Positions 62,755-64,000 of a stretch of 64,000 nucleotides of DNA are shown here, piece by piece. Where the stretch lies: NCBI RefSeq assembly GCF_004006665.1, contig NZ_QOCL01000003.1, positions 372,001 through 436,000 of the forward strand. Reading direction: 5' to 3'. Under the pieces are notes generated by a model, which did not search any database, had not been told where the DNA came from, and was given only the letters and a program-made list of their open reading frames with translations. Made by a program: the position numbers and the translations under genes. Source of the stretch: Halobacteriovorax sp. HLS. Its GTDB lineage: Bacteria; Bdellovibrionota; Bacteriovoracia; Bacteriovoracales; Bacteriovoracaceae. Position 1 is the stretch's first letter. Each line of letters begins with the position of its first letter.

Positions 62755-63984
62755 TTAGTACCAGGTTTTGCACTTGGTACGATCAGTAGACTCACCCCAG
62801 CGAGCACTTAGAGAATCATTCGGGTGAGATGACATAACTCCCTTTTTAATTTTATTCCAAATTTGTCCTAGATTGAAAGTATATGAACTAGAAACAACTA
62901 GCGGACAATAGGAGTTAAGTTCAGAACTTTCTAGGTTAAAGACAATTGCTCTGGCAAGATGCTCAACTTCTGGGTCTTCAATTTGATTCTCATACTTATT
63001 AAAATTGTAAATAAGTAGTTCATATGAAGCTTTTAAGGCCTTATCTCTTGCTGGTGTTGAGTATGTATCGTACTCAGTATAATTCATGCAACGTCCATTG
63101 ATTTGATTATTGTATTCATAACCTTGGGCCACATTTACTATTCTTGCACTCGCTTCTTGGCAAATATTATCAATAGACCTTTCAATAATTTGACTAACAG
63201 ATTCTTCAGATGTTCTTAGAAGTGACTTTACTCTTTCGAAAAATTCATTAGAGTTCATCGACGAGGCCAAGCTAAATTGTTCTGTACTATAGTTATAGTG
63301 CTCAGGATAGCGACTAGGATTTATTCCCAAGTGCTGTGGCCAAATAAATCTCTTAAATCCCCAAACGTCATGAGGCAGATCGACTAACTCTTTGGCCTTT
63401 CTATAATTCATTGGTAGTTTACTCTTTTTTATGGCCTGAGTTGAATAAATGAGATCAAAATTTCCATTAGATTGAATATCTTTGATCGTATAGACGTGAC
63501 GAATTGATCTACCAAAACGTCCTTTAATTTTATAAGTAAATAAGCTTGCAGGTTTAATTGAATTTAAAGCTACAGAGTAGGTATCTAATCTAGATAGATT
63601 CTCCGAACCAACACTGTCACCAATATAGTTTATAAACTCAACGAATCTTCTATCAAGATCGTTATACTTATCAAAAGCGTTAGTCTTATTTGAAATAGCG
63701 TTGTTACGATCACGAGAACCAGATGGGTTAGTAATCGCAAATGGAAGTGAGTTCTCTCTAGCAAAGATTGCTCGCAGAGCATAGGCAGCATCAGCACAAT
63801 CAGCACTTATACCGTAGTACTTTGACTCTTTAGAAACAAACATATCGGCCTTAACCGCATGAGTTGTCATCCACTGTTGATATTCATTTTCAAAAGATTC
63901 ATCCCATTCGTTAGTGGCATCCCATACACTTGCATATGAACTTAGGGTTAATAAACTAATAAATATAAGAAATAAATTTTTCAT
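62755..63984 (-). CDS. Exported protein with transglutaminase-like C/H/D features
   Basis: 409 residues from ATG 63984 (AGGAG 5 nt upstream); the preceding TTG is in frame but not needed. Signal peptide MKNLFLIFISLLTLSSYA. The region 55-190 has the order of a papain/transglutaminase-like site: Cys in YYGISADCADAAYALRAIF, His in RSIRHVYTIKDI and Asp in NGNFDLIYSTQ. The second half (about 240-400) contains helices and further Cys. It may cut or crosslink periplasmic proteins, but the fold call is by eye and no named family is recognised. The gene's leader runs out of the window. Confidence 0.72.
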   Translation of the reverse strand: MKNLFLIFISLLTLSSYASVWDATNEWDESFENEYQQWMTTHAVKADMFVSKESKYYGISADCADAAYALRAIFARENSLPFAITNPSGSRDRNNAISNKTNAFDKYNDLDRRFVEFINYIGDSVGSENLSRLDTYSVALNSIKPASLFTYKIKGRFGRSIRHVYTIKDIQSNGNFDLIYSTQAIKKSKLPMNYRKAKELVDLPHDVWGFKRFIWPQHLGINPSRYPEHYNYSTEQFSLASSMNSNEFFERVKSLLRTSEESVSQIIERSIDNICQEASARIVNVAQGYEYNNQINGRCMNYTEYDTYSTPARDKALKASYELLIYNFNKYENQIEDPEVEHLARAIVFNLESSELNSYCPLVVSSSYTFNLGQIWNKIKKGVMSSHPNDSLSARWGESTDRTKCKTWY

Positions 63985-64000
63985 CAAAACTCCTACAGTG

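Noticed and set aside
1-64000. CRISPR arrays, tRNA, rRNA and insertion sequences
   Set aside because: No spaced direct repeats with unique spacers, no TPsiC-like tRNA consensus with cloverleaf, no rRNA-like conserved blocks and no transposase or terminal inverted repeats were seen by reading the sequence.

Overview
The window looks like chromosome from a low-GC (about 35 percent) Gram-negative predator-like bacterium. I would place it near Bacteriovorax/Halobacteriovorax (Bdellovibrionota), but that is an inference from gene style, not from a marker gene. Supporting points are a class I (archaeal-type) lysyl-tRNA synthetase, a membrane-bound CheA-like kinase, FecR/LysM envelope proteins, many large exported proteins with no recognisable family, a eukaryote-like class Ia ribonucleotide reductase, and very tight packing of genes. 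I see no tRNA, rRNA, CRISPR, insertion sequence or prophage.

Layout. 1-6.1 kb: the end of an Old Yellow Enzyme gene, a small barrel protein plus a matrixin-like protease with a GlyGly-CTERM-like tail, lysS, a small membrane protein, and a large exported unknown. 6.2-10.4 kb: a giant Cys-rich exported protein and a YkuD L,D-transpeptidase. 10.5-16.2 kb: a complete branched-chain amino-acid ABC transporter (livJHMGF order on the minus strand) behind a DUF1343/NamZ-like muramidase. 16.3-25 kb: a CheY-like protein convergent with a CheA-like sensor kinase, then a FecR / barrel / LysM-lipoprotein cluster. 25-33 kb: nucleotide metabolism (thyA-folA, maf, nrdB-nrdA) with a second FecR protein and a sensor kinase. 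33-42 kb: a 625-bp regulatory gap, a response regulator, two tyrosine recombinases, a JAMM-like protein, penicillin-acylase-family hydrolase, plsC, and a second Cys-containing exported protein. 42-53 kb: a YiiX-like lipoprotein, kamA, three pseudopilin-like genes, tldD-pmbA, a cyclic-nucleotide-gated channel, htpX. 53-64 kb: a methyltransferase / flavin oxidoreductase / degenerate HD-GYP operon, an MnmC-like methyltransferase, a lipoprotein, a repeat protein, an acyl-CoA dehydrogenase, and two more exported proteins.

How it fits together. thyA and folA overlap by 1 nt and nrdB/nrdA lie 2 nt apart under an NrdR-like box, so dNTP supply is well represented. Many envelope genes (LysM, FecR, L,D-transpeptidase, NamZ-like, YiiX-like) point to active cell-wall handling. 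The less ordinary features are a C-terminal tail shared by two otherwise different giant exported proteins, a duplicated nrdA C-terminal tail in a structured 3' region, three pseudopilin-like proteins with a shared Cys module, hairpins that include ribosome-binding sites, terminators lying inside convergent neighbours' coding sequence, and a marked excess of the GGCC tetranucleotide.
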